64,000 bases of DNA, from NCBI RefSeq assembly GCF_024359545.1, contig NZ_JAKQZG010000016.1, forward strand, positions 1-64,000, given 5' to 3'. The position numbers and the translations under genes are program-made. The notes below the pieces were generated by a model that saw only the letters and a program-made list of their open reading frames with translations, was not told where the DNA came from and did not search any database. The number at the start of each line of letters is the position of its first letter. Positions within the stretch are counted from its first letter, which is position 1. Source of the stretch: Jiella marina (lineage in GTDB: Bacteria > Pseudomonadota > Alphaproteobacteria > Rhizobiales > Rhizobiaceae). Below, in pieces: positions 27,833-36,865 of the stretch.

Positions 27833-28990
27833 TCAGTGCTGATATGGATCCACCGCATCCCTTAGCCCGTCGCCGACGAACGAAAACGCCAGCACGACCA
27901 GCACTACCGGCACCATCGGCAGGAGCAGCCAGGGATAGAGCGCCACCGCCTCGATGTTCTGGGCTTCCGAGAGGAGCACGCCCCAGGAGGTGATGGGCGG
28001 GCGGAGGCCGAGGCCGAGGAAGGACAGCGCCGTCTCGGCGAGGATCATGGTCGGGATCGACAGCGAGGCCGAGGCGATCAGATGGCTCATGAAATTCGGC
28101 AGGAGATGCCGGAAGATGATCCGCCGCGGCCGCGCTCCCAGCATTTCGGCGGCGACCACGAAATCCTCCTCGCGAAGCGCAAAGAGCTTCGAGCGCACCG
28201 CACGCGCCAGCCCGGGCCAGTCGAGCAGGGCCAGGATCAGCGTGATGCCGAAATAGATCAGAAGCGGGCTCCAGGTGACCGGGAGCGCCGCCGAGAGGGC
28301 TAGCCATAGCGGCAGTTCCGGGATCGATCGCAGGATTTCCGTGGTGCGCTGGACCGTCGCGTCGATCCAGCCGCCGAAATATCCGGCAAGACCGCCGATG
28401 GTGATGCCGAGAATGAAGGACAGCGTTACGCCGACAAGACCGATGGTGAGCGAGATGCGGGCACCATAGGTGATGCGCGACAGCATGTCCCGGCCGAGCC
28501 GGTCGGTGCCGAGCAGGAAGAAGGTGCCGCCTTCTGGCGGACAGACCAGATGCTTGTCGGCCGGGATCATGCCCCAGAAGCGATAGGGCTCGCCGGAACA
28601 GAAGAATCGCAAGGGCAGCGGCCGGCTCGTGTCTTCGGCATATTCCCGTTTGAGGGTTTCCATGTTGAGGGAATAGTCGAGCGGATAGACGAAGGGGCCG
28701 ACGAATTCGCCATCGTGGAAGAGATGCACCGCCTGGGGCGGGGCGAAGATGTAGTCGGTGTGGCGCGACTGCAGTTCGTAGGGCGACAGGAACTCGACGA
28801 TCAGGATCGAGGCGTAGCTGAGCGCCAGGAAGACGAGGCACACCACCGCCACCTTGTGCCGCAGGAAACGCCACCAGATCAGCCGAGCCTGCGAGGCCTT
28901 GGCGTAGCGCTCGGAGACGACCGAGCCGGCGGCGATGGTCGCTTCCGGATCGAAGGGTTCGCGCGAGACGAAATGGGTCGTGTCGCTCAT
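27833..28990 (-). CDS. ABC importer permease (oligopeptide type, YejE-like)
   Basis: A 385-residue inner-membrane permease with about six helices and a large periplasmic loop (about 60-170) containing the YIFAPPQ...LFHDGEF region found in YejE-like permeases. The EAA loop contacting an ATPase is at about 263-290, with EMLGARPRRIIFRHLLPN. It is the last gene of a three-gene unit in which each start overlaps the previous stop. It probably takes up a peptide or related solute together with the other two products. Substrate unknown. Confidence 0.88.
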   Translation of the reverse strand: MSDTTHFVSREPFDPEATIAAGSVVSERYAKASQARLIWWRFLRHKVAVVCLVFLALSYASILIVEFLSPYELQSRHTDYIFAPPQAVHLFHDGEFVGPFVYPLDYSLNMETLKREYAEDTSRPLPLRFFCSGEPYRFWGMIPADKHLVCPPEGGTFFLLGTDRLGRDMLSRITYGARISLTIGLVGVTLSFILGITIGGLAGYFGGWIDATVQRTTEILRSIPELPLWLALSAALPVTWSPLLIYFGITLILALLDWPGLARAVRSKLFALREEDFVVAAEMLGARPRRIIFRHLLPNFMSHLIASASLSIPTMILAETALSFLGLGLRPPITSWGVLLSEAQNIEAVALYPWLLLPMVPVVLVVLAFSFVGDGLRDAVDPYQH

Positions 28991-29985
28991 CGGGCGCTCT
29001 TTGCCCCCAGCCGGATGCGGGGGTCGAGGACGGCAAGCAGGATGTCGGAGATGAACATACCGACGACGGTGAGGAGCGCGAGGAACATCAGGAATGAGCC
29101 GGCAAGATACATGTCCTGACTGCGCAGCGACGAAAGCAGCATCGGGCCGGTGGTCGGCAGGCTCATCACCGCCGAGATGATCACCGAACCCGAGACGATC
29201 TGCGGCAGGATGCCGCCGAGATCGGCGATGAAGGGGTTGAGCGCCATGCGCAGGGGGTATTTGAACAGGATCGTCCGCTCGGGCAGGCCCTTGGCCCGCG
29301 CCGTGATGACATATTGCCGGTTCAGCTCATCGAGCAGATTGGCCCGCAGCCGGCGGATCATGCCCGCCGTGCCGGCCGTGCCGATGACCAGCACCGGCAC
29401 CCAGAGATGGGCGAAGACCGAGCCGACTTTCCCGAGCGACCAGGGCTCGTCGATATATTCCGGCGCCATCAGCCCGCCGATCGACGTGCCGAACCAGACA
29501 TTGGCCAGGTAAAGCAGGATCAGCGCGAGCAGGAAGTTCGGCGTGGCGAGGCCGAGAAAACCGAGGAACGACAGGCCGTGATCGGTCCAGGAATATTGGT
29601 GGGTCGCCGAATAGATCCCGATCGGGAACGACACCAGATAGATGAAGAGGACGGTCGCCGCGTTGAGGAGGAGCGTCAGCGGCATGCGTTCGCCGACGAC
29701 GTCGGCGACCGGCTGGCTGTACTCGAAGGAATAGCCGAGATCGCCGTGAAGCAGGCCGGTGGCCCAGACGAGATATTGCTCCCAGAGCGGGCGGTCGAGG
29801 CCGTACTCCTCCCGCAGGAAGGCGATCCGTTCGGCCGTGACCTGTTCGCCCTGGGCCTGGATCTCGGCGATGTAGCTCGTCAGATAGTCGCCCGGCGGAA
29901 GCTGGATGATGGCGAAGACGAGCACGCTGATCGCGACGAGCGTCAGCGCCATGGTGACGAGGCGGCTCAAAAGATAGCGGATCAC
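28987..29985 (-). CDS. ABC importer permease (oligopeptide type, DppB/YejB-like)
   Basis: A 332-residue permease with six helices. The first begins ISVLVFAIIQLPPGDYL, and the EAA-type cytoplasmic loop reads YVITARAKGLPERTILFKYPLRMALNPF. This is the classic partner of the DppC/YejE-type permease. Its start overlaps the stop of the binding-protein gene and its stop overlaps the next permease start. No gene for the two ATPases usually found (DppD/DppF or YejF) lies in the cluster. Confidence 0.9.
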   Translation of the reverse strand: MIRYLLSRLVTMALTLVAISVLVFAIIQLPPGDYLTSYIAEIQAQGEQVTAERIAFLREEYGLDRPLWEQYLVWATGLLHGDLGYSFEYSQPVADVVGERMPLTLLLNAATVLFIYLVSFPIGIYSATHQYSWTDHGLSFLGFLGLATPNFLLALILLYLANVWFGTSIGGLMAPEYIDEPWSLGKVGSVFAHLWVPVLVIGTAGTAGMIRRLRANLLDELNRQYVITARAKGLPERTILFKYPLRMALNPFIADLGGILPQIVSGSVIISAVMSLPTTGPMLLSSLRSQDMYLAGSFLMFLALLTVVGMFISDILLAVLDPRIRLGAKSAR

Positions 29986-31970
29986 GACGCGCTGTCCGCC
30001 GTCGACACTTCCGGGCAGGCGAAATGGAACGTGTCCGGATTGTAGATGCCGAAATAACCGCCGGGATTGTAATTGTAGATGCCGCGCTCAGGCACGCCTT
30101 CGAGCGTGTTCGAGACGACGACGATCTGGTCCACCTCCGACACGATGCCGATGGTGAAGACCTGATCGGCGAAGATTTCGAGGGCCTCCTTCCAGATGCG
30201 AATGCGCTCGTCGCGTTCCAGCGTCGAGGCCCAGGCCTTTCTGAGCGCGATCAGCTTCTTGAGCGGTTTGAGGCTCGAGGCGTCGCCCGGCTCCTCGCCG
30301 CCCGTGCCGCCGGTCTCGACCCACATGCCGAAGCCCGGCCATTCGAGCTGTTCGGCGGTCGAGGGAACGAGTTCCGCCGGGTCCGTGTCCGGTGTCGGCA
30401 GGCCGTTGTCGAGGCCGGTCCAGACCGACATCAGGGTCGAGCCGGCCTTGATGCGGTTGCGGAAGATCTCGCGCTGGGATTCGCGGATCAGGAGTTCGAT
30501 GCCGAGTTTGCGCCAGTCGTCGCGGATCAGTTGCAGGACATCGGATTGTTCGCGGCTTTCGCCGGCGGTCTCGATGACGATCCGCATCTCGCGCCCATCT
30601 GGCAGACGCCGAAGCCCGCGCGGCGTTTCGCGGGTCAGACCGAGTTCGTCGAGCAACGCCTCTGCCTGTTCGGGGTCGTAGTCCGTCCAGAGCGAGCGGA
30701 GGTTGGGATCGTAGAGCGGCGAGCCGGGCAGAACCGTGTTGCCGCCGGGTTCGGCGAGGCCATAGAAGATCGCCTTGTTGATGTCCTCGCGATTGATGGC
30801 GAGCGACAGGGCACGGCGGAAATCGGCCGTTTGCAGCAGCTTGCGCCAGACCGGGTCGGTGGCGTTGAGATTTGGATAGAGCGCGACATGGGCGCCGCGG
30901 CCGGATTTCCAGCGGCGGACCTCGAAATCCGAGCGTTTCTCGCCGCGTTTCAGGAAAGGGTAGTTCGGAAAGGAGAGATAAGCGGCCTGCAGGTCGGATT
31001 CGCCATTGGCGACCTTGGCGGGGATGAGGTCAGGATTGGAGATCGTCAGCGCGACCTCGTCGATATAGGGAAGCTGCCGTCCGGCCTGGTCGACGCGGTG
31101 GAAATAGGGATTGCGGGCAAAGATCAGCCGCTGCGAGGGCGGTTCGGTCACGAGCATCCAGGGCTGCAGCGTCGGCAGGTCGGGATTGTCGTTGCGCGAG
31201 GCCCGGTCCTTCTTGAAGTGGAGGCCGGCCCAATTGCGCTGTCCGGCCTTCTCGACCCGCTCGGCGAGCTTCTGGGGATCCTGATAGCGCTCGTGATATT
31301 TCTTGAGGTAATGGGCCGGCCGGAAGATCTCGAAGGGTGTGGCCGCTGCCTGGGAGGCGAGGAAGTTCGGGTTCGGCTTCGCCCATTCATAGCGTACGGT
31401 GTACTCGTCCGGGAAGGTCACTTCCGGCTTCTCGCCATCGACCAGGAGCTCGCCCGGAACGCCGAATTTGGCGATGTTCTCGTTGGTCGCCATGTCCTCC
31501 CAGAAATAGCGAAAGTCCTCCGAGGTGAACGGCGCGCCGTCGGACCATTTCATCCCCTGCCTCAGATGGAAGGTGAAGATCCGACCTTCCTCTACCTCGA
31601 CGCTCTTGGCGATGTCCGGGACGATTTCGTAGTTCGTGTCATAGGCGACGAGCCGCGCATAGCCGAAGACCGGCATGATGCGACTGTCCTTGGCGCTGCC
31701 GCCGAGCATGTTCAGCGTGCCGCCCAGCGAATCGGCGGGGCAGGCGGCGTCCACATCGAGAACGCGCGGCACCTCCGGCAGGCGCTGTTCGAGCGGTGGA
31801 AGCTCGCCCTTCGCGACGGCCGGGGCCAGAGACTTCGGTTCGGGAGGGGTCTGTGCGAAAGCCTGGGGCAGCGCGAGAAGCAGGAAAAGTGCCGAAACGA
31901 GCAGAGATGGGCTTCGGCAGCCGCCGCGCACGGTGCGAAGATGGCTCCTCACTGCCTTCGAACGCGCCAT
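29982..31970 (-). CDS. periplasmic substrate-binding protein of the ABC importer (SBP family 5)
   Basis: A 662-residue secreted binding protein. A basic N terminus and hydrophobic segment (about 10-40, A-F-A-Q at the end) form the signal peptide. The family-5 solute-binding signature is visible around SVEVEEGRIFTFHLRQGMKWSDGAPFTSEDF and in the FRRALSLAINREDINKAIFYG region. The size is nearer the large YejA-like proteins than DppA/OppA. The ATG start is at 31968-31970; a TTG at 32021 seems a less likely start. It feeds the two permeases that follow by overlap. Confidence 0.9.
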   Translation of the reverse strand: MARSKAVRSHLRTVRGGCRSPSLLVSALFLLLALPQAFAQTPPEPKSLAPAVAKGELPPLEQRLPEVPRVLDVDAACPADSLGGTLNMLGGSAKDSRIMPVFGYARLVAYDTNYEIVPDIAKSVEVEEGRIFTFHLRQGMKWSDGAPFTSEDFRYFWEDMATNENIAKFGVPGELLVDGEKPEVTFPDEYTVRYEWAKPNPNFLASQAAATPFEIFRPAHYLKKYHERYQDPQKLAERVEKAGQRNWAGLHFKKDRASRNDNPDLPTLQPWMLVTEPPSQRLIFARNPYFHRVDQAGRQLPYIDEVALTISNPDLIPAKVANGESDLQAAYLSFPNYPFLKRGEKRSDFEVRRWKSGRGAHVALYPNLNATDPVWRKLLQTADFRRALSLAINREDINKAIFYGLAEPGGNTVLPGSPLYDPNLRSLWTDYDPEQAEALLDELGLTRETPRGLRRLPDGREMRIVIETAGESREQSDVLQLIRDDWRKLGIELLIRESQREIFRNRIKAGSTLMSVWTGLDNGLPTPDTDPAELVPSTAEQLEWPGFGMWVETGGTGGEEPGDASSLKPLKKLIALRKAWASTLERDERIRIWKEALEIFADQVFTIGIVSEVDQIVVVSNTLEGVPERGIYNYNPGGYFGIYNPDTFHFACPEVSTADSAS

Positions 31971-32203
31971 AGGGTGTCTGATCCTTCCCAGTCTTTGCGG
32001 CCAGTAAGCTTCGGTGCCCAAACTTTGTCAATGTTCTCCTTCCGCGCGGGTCAACTTGGAATTCGAGCGTTTTTCGAGTGGCGAACGCTTCGTCGCGAAA
32101 GGGATGAACAGCGCCGTCTTGCCGCTCGCGGCGGGCTTGCCACATCAGGGTCGGAACGTCGGGCTCGATGCCGAGTTCGGCCGATGAACGGGAATGGAAC
32201 GGC

Positions 32204-33433
32204 ATGATCGAAGGGCGGGTCGCAATTCTGGTGAAGGGCTATCCGCGCCTGTCGGAAACCTTCATCGCGCAAGAAATCGCCGGTCTCCAGGATCGAGGAC
32301 TGCAGCAACTCATCGTCTCGCTGCGCCAGCCCCAGGAGGCGAAGGTCCATCCGGTGCACCGGCGGATCACCGCCCCCGTTCTCTATCTGCCGGAATATCT
32401 GAAGGACGATCCGGCGCGGGTGAAGCGCGGCCGGGAATTCGCGTCGCGCCAGCCGGGCTATGCCGAGGCCGAGAAGCTGTTTCAGGCCGATCTCGCCCGG
32501 GACCATACGGCCAACCGCTATCGCCGTTTTGGCCAGGCCTGCGTGCTCGCCGCAGAACTTCCCGCCGATGTCGGCTGGCTCCACACCCATTATCTGCACA
32601 CGCCGGCCTCGGTCGCCCGCTATGCCGCGGCGATCCTCGGGCTCGGTTGGTCGTTTTCCGCCCACGCCAAGGACATCTGGACGAGCGAGGCCTGGGAATT
32701 GTCGGAAAAGCTCGATTCGGCGTCCTTCGGGGTCACCTGCACGGGCACCAACCTGGACTATCTGCGCTCGCTCGCCAAGCGGCCGCAACAGGTCGAACTC
32801 GTCTATCACGGCCTCGACGTTTCCGGGATCACGCCGCCCGAGCGGAAAGCCTTCGACGGCAGTCGCCCCTTTCGCATCGTCTCGGTGGGCCGGGCGGTGG
32901 AAAAGAAGGGCTATGCCGATCTGATCCGTGCGCTTGCCCGCCTCAAGGACCGGAACTGGCATTTCGACCATGTGGGCGGCGGAACGCTGGCGAATAGGCT
33001 CAAGGAACAGGCCGAGAAGGCGGGCATTGCCGAGCGGATCACCTGGCACGGCAGCCGCGCGCGTGACGAAGTCTTTGAACTTCTCGCCAGGGCCGATCTC
33101 TTCGTCCTGCCCTCGCGGATCGCCAAGTCCGGAGATCGTGACGGCTTGCCCAACGTGCTGATGGAGGCGCAGGCGCACCGCCTGCCGGTCGTTTCCACCC
33201 GGGTTTCGGCGATCCCCGAACTGGTCGAGGACGGGCGGACCGGCCTTCTGGTCGACGAGCGCGACCCGAAGGCGCTCGCCGCGGCGATCGCCCGGGTGAT
33301 CGACGAGCCGGAACTGGCGCTTCGTCTCGGCAAGGCGGGCGAGGAGCGGGTGCGCTCGAAATTCTCGCCCGAGCCGGGCCTCGACCGGGTGGCCGCGCTT
33401 CTTGGCGGGGCGCTCAAGGCGGAGGCCGCGTGA
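32204..33433 (+). CDS. family 4 glycosyltransferase
   Basis: A 409-residue GT-B glycosyltransferase. The N terminus reads VAILVKGYPRLSETFIAQEI, typical of the group-1 family that acts on exopolysaccharide or surface glycans. The donor site has VGRAVEKKGYADLI and the E-x7-E region in DRDGLPNVLMEAQAHRLPVV. ATG 32204 is chosen; an in-frame ATG at 32168 would add 12 residues. The next gene overlaps it and encodes a deacetylase-like protein, so the pair may build and trim one glycan. Acceptor unknown. Confidence 0.88.
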   Translation: MIEGRVAILVKGYPRLSETFIAQEIAGLQDRGLQQLIVSLRQPQEAKVHPVHRRITAPVLYLPEYLKDDPARVKRGREFASRQPGYAEAEKLFQADLARDHTANRYRRFGQACVLAAELPADVGWLHTHYLHTPASVARYAAAILGLGWSFSAHAKDIWTSEAWELSEKLDSASFGVTCTGTNLDYLRSLAKRPQQVELVYHGLDVSGITPPERKAFDGSRPFRIVSVGRAVEKKGYADLIRALARLKDRNWHFDHVGGGTLANRLKEQAEKAGIAERITWHGSRARDEVFELLARADLFVLPSRIAKSGDRDGLPNVLMEAQAHRLPVVSTRVSAIPELVEDGRTGLLVDERDPKALAAAIARVIDEPELALRLGKAGEERVRSKFSPEPGLDRVAALLGGALKAEAA

Positions 33434-34194
33434 TGGCGGCGGACTTTCCCCTGACTGTGGCTGCCCTCGACCGGCTTGCCGGCGAAGACAGGGCCGTGGC
33501 GCTCTGGTGGCGCGACGACGATGCGCGGCGGCCCTCGGTCGCGCTCGACCGGCTGCTCCTTCTCAGGGAAAAACAGGACCTGCAGCTCGCCCTCGCCGTC
33601 ATTCCGGAGGATGCAGAGCCGGGGCTTGCCGCGCGTCTCGACCACAACGGCATGATCGCTGCGCTCCTGCATGGCTGGTCGCATGCGAACCATGCGCCAG
33701 CGGACGAGAAGCGGGCCGAGTTCGGCGATCACCGGCCGAACGCGGCCATGGAACGTGAACTGATCGAGGGCCGGGCCCGCCTCGTCGATCTCTTCGGGGA
33801 GCGGTTCCTGCCGGTCTTCGTACCGCCCTGGAACCGGATCGGCGAACGGGCGAGGACACTGCTGCCGACGCTGGGCCTGCCGATCGTCTCGACCTATGGC
33901 CCTGCTCGGCCGCCCGTCCTGGGCGGTCCGGCCGAACTCAACACCCATCTCGACATCATGGACTGGCGGGCGAAGTCCGGGCTTGCCATGGACGAAGCGG
34001 ACCGCCGGCTGTCGGACCTGATCGAAACGCGGCGCGGCGGATCGGTCGAGCCAATCGGGATCCTCTCCCACCACCTCCAGCATGACGAAGCGGCCTGGGC
34101 GCTTCTGGAACGGCTCTTGGCAGAGATGGCCCGCCACCCGGCGGTGCTTTGGCCGGACATGGCCGCGTTGATGGCGGCGCGAAACACGCAATGA
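33433..34194 (+). CDS. polysaccharide deacetylase-like protein
   Basis: A 253-residue soluble protein. ALWWRDDDARRPS holds the acidic pair of the NodB-type (CE4) deacetylases. HGWSHAN supplies a histidine motif, and FVPPWNRIG and ILSHHLQHDE look like the remaining motifs, so the metal site seems complete in a diverged form. There is no signal peptide, which points to a cytoplasmic substrate. The start ATG overlaps the stop of the glycosyltransferase gene (TGATG), implying a shared pathway. A GTG three bases earlier is also possible. Confidence 0.78.
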   Translation: MAADFPLTVAALDRLAGEDRAVALWWRDDDARRPSVALDRLLLLREKQDLQLALAVIPEDAEPGLAARLDHNGMIAALLHGWSHANHAPADEKRAEFGDHRPNAAMERELIEGRARLVDLFGERFLPVFVPPWNRIGERARTLLPTLGLPIVSTYGPARPPVLGGPAELNTHLDIMDWRAKSGLAMDEADRRLSDLIETRRGGSVEPIGILSHHLQHDEAAWALLERLLAEMARHPAVLWPDMAALMAARNTQ

Positions 34195-34384
34195 TTCCCG
34201 ACCCATTCGGGACGAGGCCGATCTTGCAATGTCGACGTGTTCTTCGCTGTCGGTTACCGGTTTTCTTACTGAACCGAAGATAAATGCGCCATTCAGGGCT
34301 CATTCCGCAGGGGAAGGTTACAAGGCGATCATCGAAACGTTGATTTCGCCCCAAGCCCCAACGCCCCCACGAAGGAAGCCTGAA

Positions 34385-34729
34385 ATGTCGAACTCTCTCG
34401 CTCCCCGCCTTCTCGCTGCCCTGGTCGCTCTCGGCGCTCTCGGTTCCGTCGCCGACGCCGGCCAGTTCAAGGCCGCCAAGATCCAGAGCGCCGGCGCCTC
34501 GATCTCCTGCTCGATCCCCAACGCCGTCGTCTGCTCGATCTCCAGCAACAAGGGCATCCGGTCCGTCAAGATCAGGGCAAATGGTCCGAACGGCCCGTTC
34601 AACCTGGTCAACAAGTCCTATCCCGGCTGCCCGAAGAGCGTGAAGGTTTCCTGGGACTCGGCCTATCACTCCTCGTCGAAGCAGGTCGTCGAGTGCAGGT
34701 CGGCGAAGCTGAAGCTCGGCGGTCGCTGA
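34385..34729 (+). CDS. small secreted protein with four cysteines
   Basis: A 114-residue protein. The signal peptide (about 1-26, ending A-D-A) leads to a mature part of about 88 residues with four cysteines (S-C-S, V-C-S, G-C-P, E-C-R) spaced for two disulfides, and many Ser/Lys. A GGAAG site precedes ATG 34385. I do not recognise the family. It lies alone between the deacetylase gene and ruvA; the 190 bases upstream of it are relatively AT-rich and probably hold its promoter. Confidence 0.62.
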   Translation: MSNSLAPRLLAALVALGALGSVADAGQFKAAKIQSAGASISCSIPNAVVCSISSNKGIRSVKIRANGPNGPFNLVNKSYPGCPKSVKVSWDSAYHSSSKQVVECRSAKLKLGGR

Positions 34730-34867
34730 TCGCGCGAGCGACCCAAACGCCTCACATGCGCGCAGCCCTTTGCGGTCGGCAGGTCTCTGCCGGCCGCAAA
34801 ACGTCTGGAAATCCGCCGCCGAATGGTGTCAACCGGTCGTCTCGCAGCGGGAAGACGGCAGGCAGAG

Positions 34868-35488
34868 ATGATCGGCAAGCTCAAGGGCACGATTGACGAG
34901 ATCGGCGAGGACCATGTGGTCGTCGACGTTCATGGTGTCGGCTATGTCGCCTTTTGCGGTGCCAAGACGCTCGCGGCGCTCGGCGGTGCGGGAGAAGCGG
35001 TGATCCTGTTCATCGAGACCATCGTGCGTGAGGACATGATCCGGCTCTACGGGTTTTCGAGCGCCGCTGAACGCGACTGGTTCCGCCTGCTCCAGACGGT
35101 CCAGGGCGTCGGCTCCAAGGTGGCGCTCGCGGTGATCGGGACTCTGTCGCCCGGCGATCTCGCCAATGCGGTCGCCCTCCAGGACAAGGCGATGGTCGCG
35201 CGCTCTCCCGGCGTCGGCCCGAAGGTCGCCGCGCGCATCGTCGCCGAACTGAAGGACCGTGCGCCAGCCTTTTCCGGTGCCGACGCCGAAGAAAGCTTCG
35301 GCCTCAAGCGCGACATCGGAGGCGGCACCGCCTCGGCGCCGATCGCCGACGCTGTCTCGGCCCTCACCAATCTCGGCTATGCTCGAGATCAGGCCGCCAA
35401 CGCCGTCGCGGCGGCCGTGAAGGAAGCCGGGGCGGATGCTGACAGTGCGAAGTTGATCCGGCTGGGGCTGAAGAAGCTGGCGCGCTGA
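34868..35488 (+). CDS. ruvA: Holliday junction branch migration protein RuvA
   Basis: A 206-residue RuvA of usual length. An N-terminal OB fold ([26 protein letters not shown]) is followed by two helix-hairpin-helix motifs ([22 protein letters not shown] and [18 protein letters not shown]) and a C-terminal domain III that contacts RuvB. It binds four-way junctions as a tetramer. ATG 34868 is chosen because the OB fold begins there. ruvC, usually just upstream in this order, is absent; a small secreted-protein gene occupies that place. Confidence 0.96.
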   Translation: MIGKLKGTIDEIGEDHVVVDVHGVGYVAFCGAKTLAALGGAGEAVILFIETIVREDMIRLYGFSSAAERDWFRLLQTVQGVGSKVALAVIGTLSPGDLANAVALQDKAMVARSPGVGPKVAARIVAELKDRAPAFSGADAEESFGLKRDIGGGTASAPIADAVSALTNLGYARDQAANAVAAAVKEAGADADSAKLIRLGLKKLAR

Positions 35489-35550
35489 GCGCCCGGAAAG
35501 ATCGAGAGCGGTATTTCCGGCTGTCCGCCGGTGGCGAGCTCTGCTATTGT

Positions 35551-35685
35551 GACGCCATGCGCAACGATTCCGTCAGTTTTTCAGGCAATCGCAATTTTGG
35601 CCGCCGAAAGGCTTGGCGACGCATGCGCGTGTGATCTGCGCCCACGATAGTCCGTCTCAAGCCGCTCTTCGAAGCGGCTTTTTTT
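35551..35685 (+). ncRNA. candidate structured leader or small RNA upstream of the RNA ligase gene
   Basis: The 210-base gap between ruvA and the ligase gene holds a compact structured stretch. A GAAA-capped stem with a TT bulge lies at 35600-35617, CATGCG (35556-35561) can pair with CGCATG (35620-35625), and a strong terminator closes it. A TATTGT that could serve as a -10 lies at 35545-35550. A 25-codon frame (35557-35634, ATG to TGA, Arg-rich) overlaps it but has no good ribosome-binding site, so a leader peptide is possible but unproven. It is either an attenuator for the ligase or an independent small RNA. Confidence 0.4.
35659..35685 (+). terminator. rho-independent terminator just upstream of the RNA ligase
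   Basis: An 8-bp perfect stem (35659-35666 with 35673-35680, CTTCGA loop) runs into seven Ts. It ends 13 bases before the GTG start of the ligase gene, and the ligase ribosome-binding site GGAG (35688-35691) follows directly. It could end ruvA transcription or attenuate ligase expression. Confidence 0.85.
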
Positions 35686-35698
35686 ATGGAGTTGGGAA

Positions 35699-36865
35699 GT
35701 GTTCCCGGTCATAGAACATATCGACGACGTGTTGCCGCACATTGCGGGCGACAATGGCATCTATGTCTCGAAATACGCGACGCACGATACGATCGACTAC
35801 GGGCATCATCTCGATGAGACCTTCAATTCGGCCATCAGACGCGAGTGCCGAGGCCTGAAGTTCAACAAGTCCGGACGGCTCATCGCGCGGCCCTTCCACA
35901 AATTCTTCAACCTCGGCGAACGGGAACGGGTCGAGGATGTCGATTGGTCAAGGCCGCATCGAATCCTGGAAAAGCTCGATGGTACGATGATCCATCCAGC
36001 TTTCGTGGAAAGCGAAATGGTATTGATGACCCGAAAGGGCATTACGCGACAGGCGCTCGAGGCAGCGTCGTACGCGACCGAAGGATTGCTCGCTCTGGCA
36101 CGCGATCGCTTGGATGTCGGCAAGACCGCCATCTTCGAATTCACATCGCCGGGTAGTCGGATCGTCATCGGTTATGACAAGCCTGCGCTGACACTTCTCG
36201 CCATCCGCGACAACACGACCGGTGCTTATGCGGATTTCGAGCTGATGCATGACATGGCCGGGCATTACGGTGTGCCGGTTGTCAGCAGCCATCGCGTCGA
36301 CGGTTCCACCCCCACTTTTGTTTCGGGAGTTCGCGGACTCACCGAAATCGAGGGCTATGTGATCGTGTTCGATGATGGTCACCGGCTGAAGTTGAAGACC
36401 GACTACTACGCGCTGCGGCACAAGACGCTTGCCAGTCTGGCGCTCGAAAAGAACGCGCTGGATCGTGTGCTAAAGGACGCTGTCGACGACGTGGTGCCGC
36501 TTCTTCCCCCTGCGGCTGCACAAAAGCTCTTGGCCTACCAAGTCGCTGTTCTGGCTGGTGTCTCGCGTCTCGACACGCATGTGGCTGAACTGCTCGAGCT
36601 CTATCGCAGCGCGGATCGTAAGACCCAGGCACAGGTGATCAACGAGAAGCTGGACAAGCGCCTGCGCCCCGTTGCCTTCAAGTCCCTCGACGGCAAGAGT
36701 TCGCGGAATGCTATTCTTGACATCCTTCGGTGGGCATCACACAGCCAGACGCGGATTGATGCGGTTCGGGATCTGTTCGCCATGTCCTGGAATGGCGAGG
36801 ATTTCGAGATCGAGGATGGCTGGTCGGATGAGAAGGAAAGCGATTGTCTGAGACGGACCGCCTGA
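35699..36865 (+). CDS. T4 Rnl1-type RNA ligase
   Basis: A 388-residue protein. Nucleotidyltransferase motifs are in order: motif I KLDGT with nucleophile K92; [15 protein letters not shown] (motif III region, about 145-159); EGYVIVF (motif IV, E218); and KLKTDYY (motif V, K231/K233). RRECRGLKF precedes the active site as in phage T4 Rnl1. The C-terminal 140 residues are helical. Length is close to Rnl1 (374). It should seal RNA 3'-OH/5'-phosphate ends with ATP. Start GTG 35699 has GGAG seven bases upstream. GC is much lower than in flanking genes, suggesting acquisition. No kinase/phosphatase partner is adjacent. Confidence 0.85.
   Translation: MFPVIEHIDDVLPHIAGDNGIYVSKYATHDTIDYGHHLDETFNSAIRRECRGLKFNKSGRLIARPFHKFFNLGERERVEDVDWSRPHRILEKLDGTMIHPAFVESEMVLMTRKGITRQALEAASYATEGLLALARDRLDVGKTAIFEFTSPGSRIVIGYDKPALTLLAIRDNTTGAYADFELMHDMAGHYGVPVVSSHRVDGSTPTFVSGVRGLTEIEGYVIVFDDGHRLKLKTDYYALRHKTLASLALEKNALDRVLKDAVDDVVPLLPPAAAQKLLAYQVAVLAGVSRLDTHVAELLELYRSADRKTQAQVINEKLDKRLRPVAFKSLDGKSSRNAILDILRWASHSQTRIDAVRDLFAMSWNGEDFEIEDGWSDEKESDCLRRTA

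Noticed and set aside
31971-32021. TTG start extending the substrate-binding protein
   Set aside because: The extension adds no signal-peptide feature and TTG is a weak start; ATG ending at 31970 already leaves a normal basic-hydrophobic leader.
30024-32207. A 727-codon plus-strand open frame opposite the substrate-binding protein
   Set aside because: Antisense shadow; the minus-strand product is a family-5 binding protein with overlapping permease genes.
35557-35634. A 25-codon gene for an Arg-rich peptide before the RNA ligase
   Set aside because: There is no purine-rich ribosome-binding site and it overlaps a structured region, so I did not list it as a gene; it could still be a leader peptide.
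35489-36865. A tRNA-repair island with anticodon nuclease and polynucleotide kinase beside the RNA ligase
   Set aside because: No nuclease- or kinase-like frame is present; the neighbours are ruvA and ruvB.
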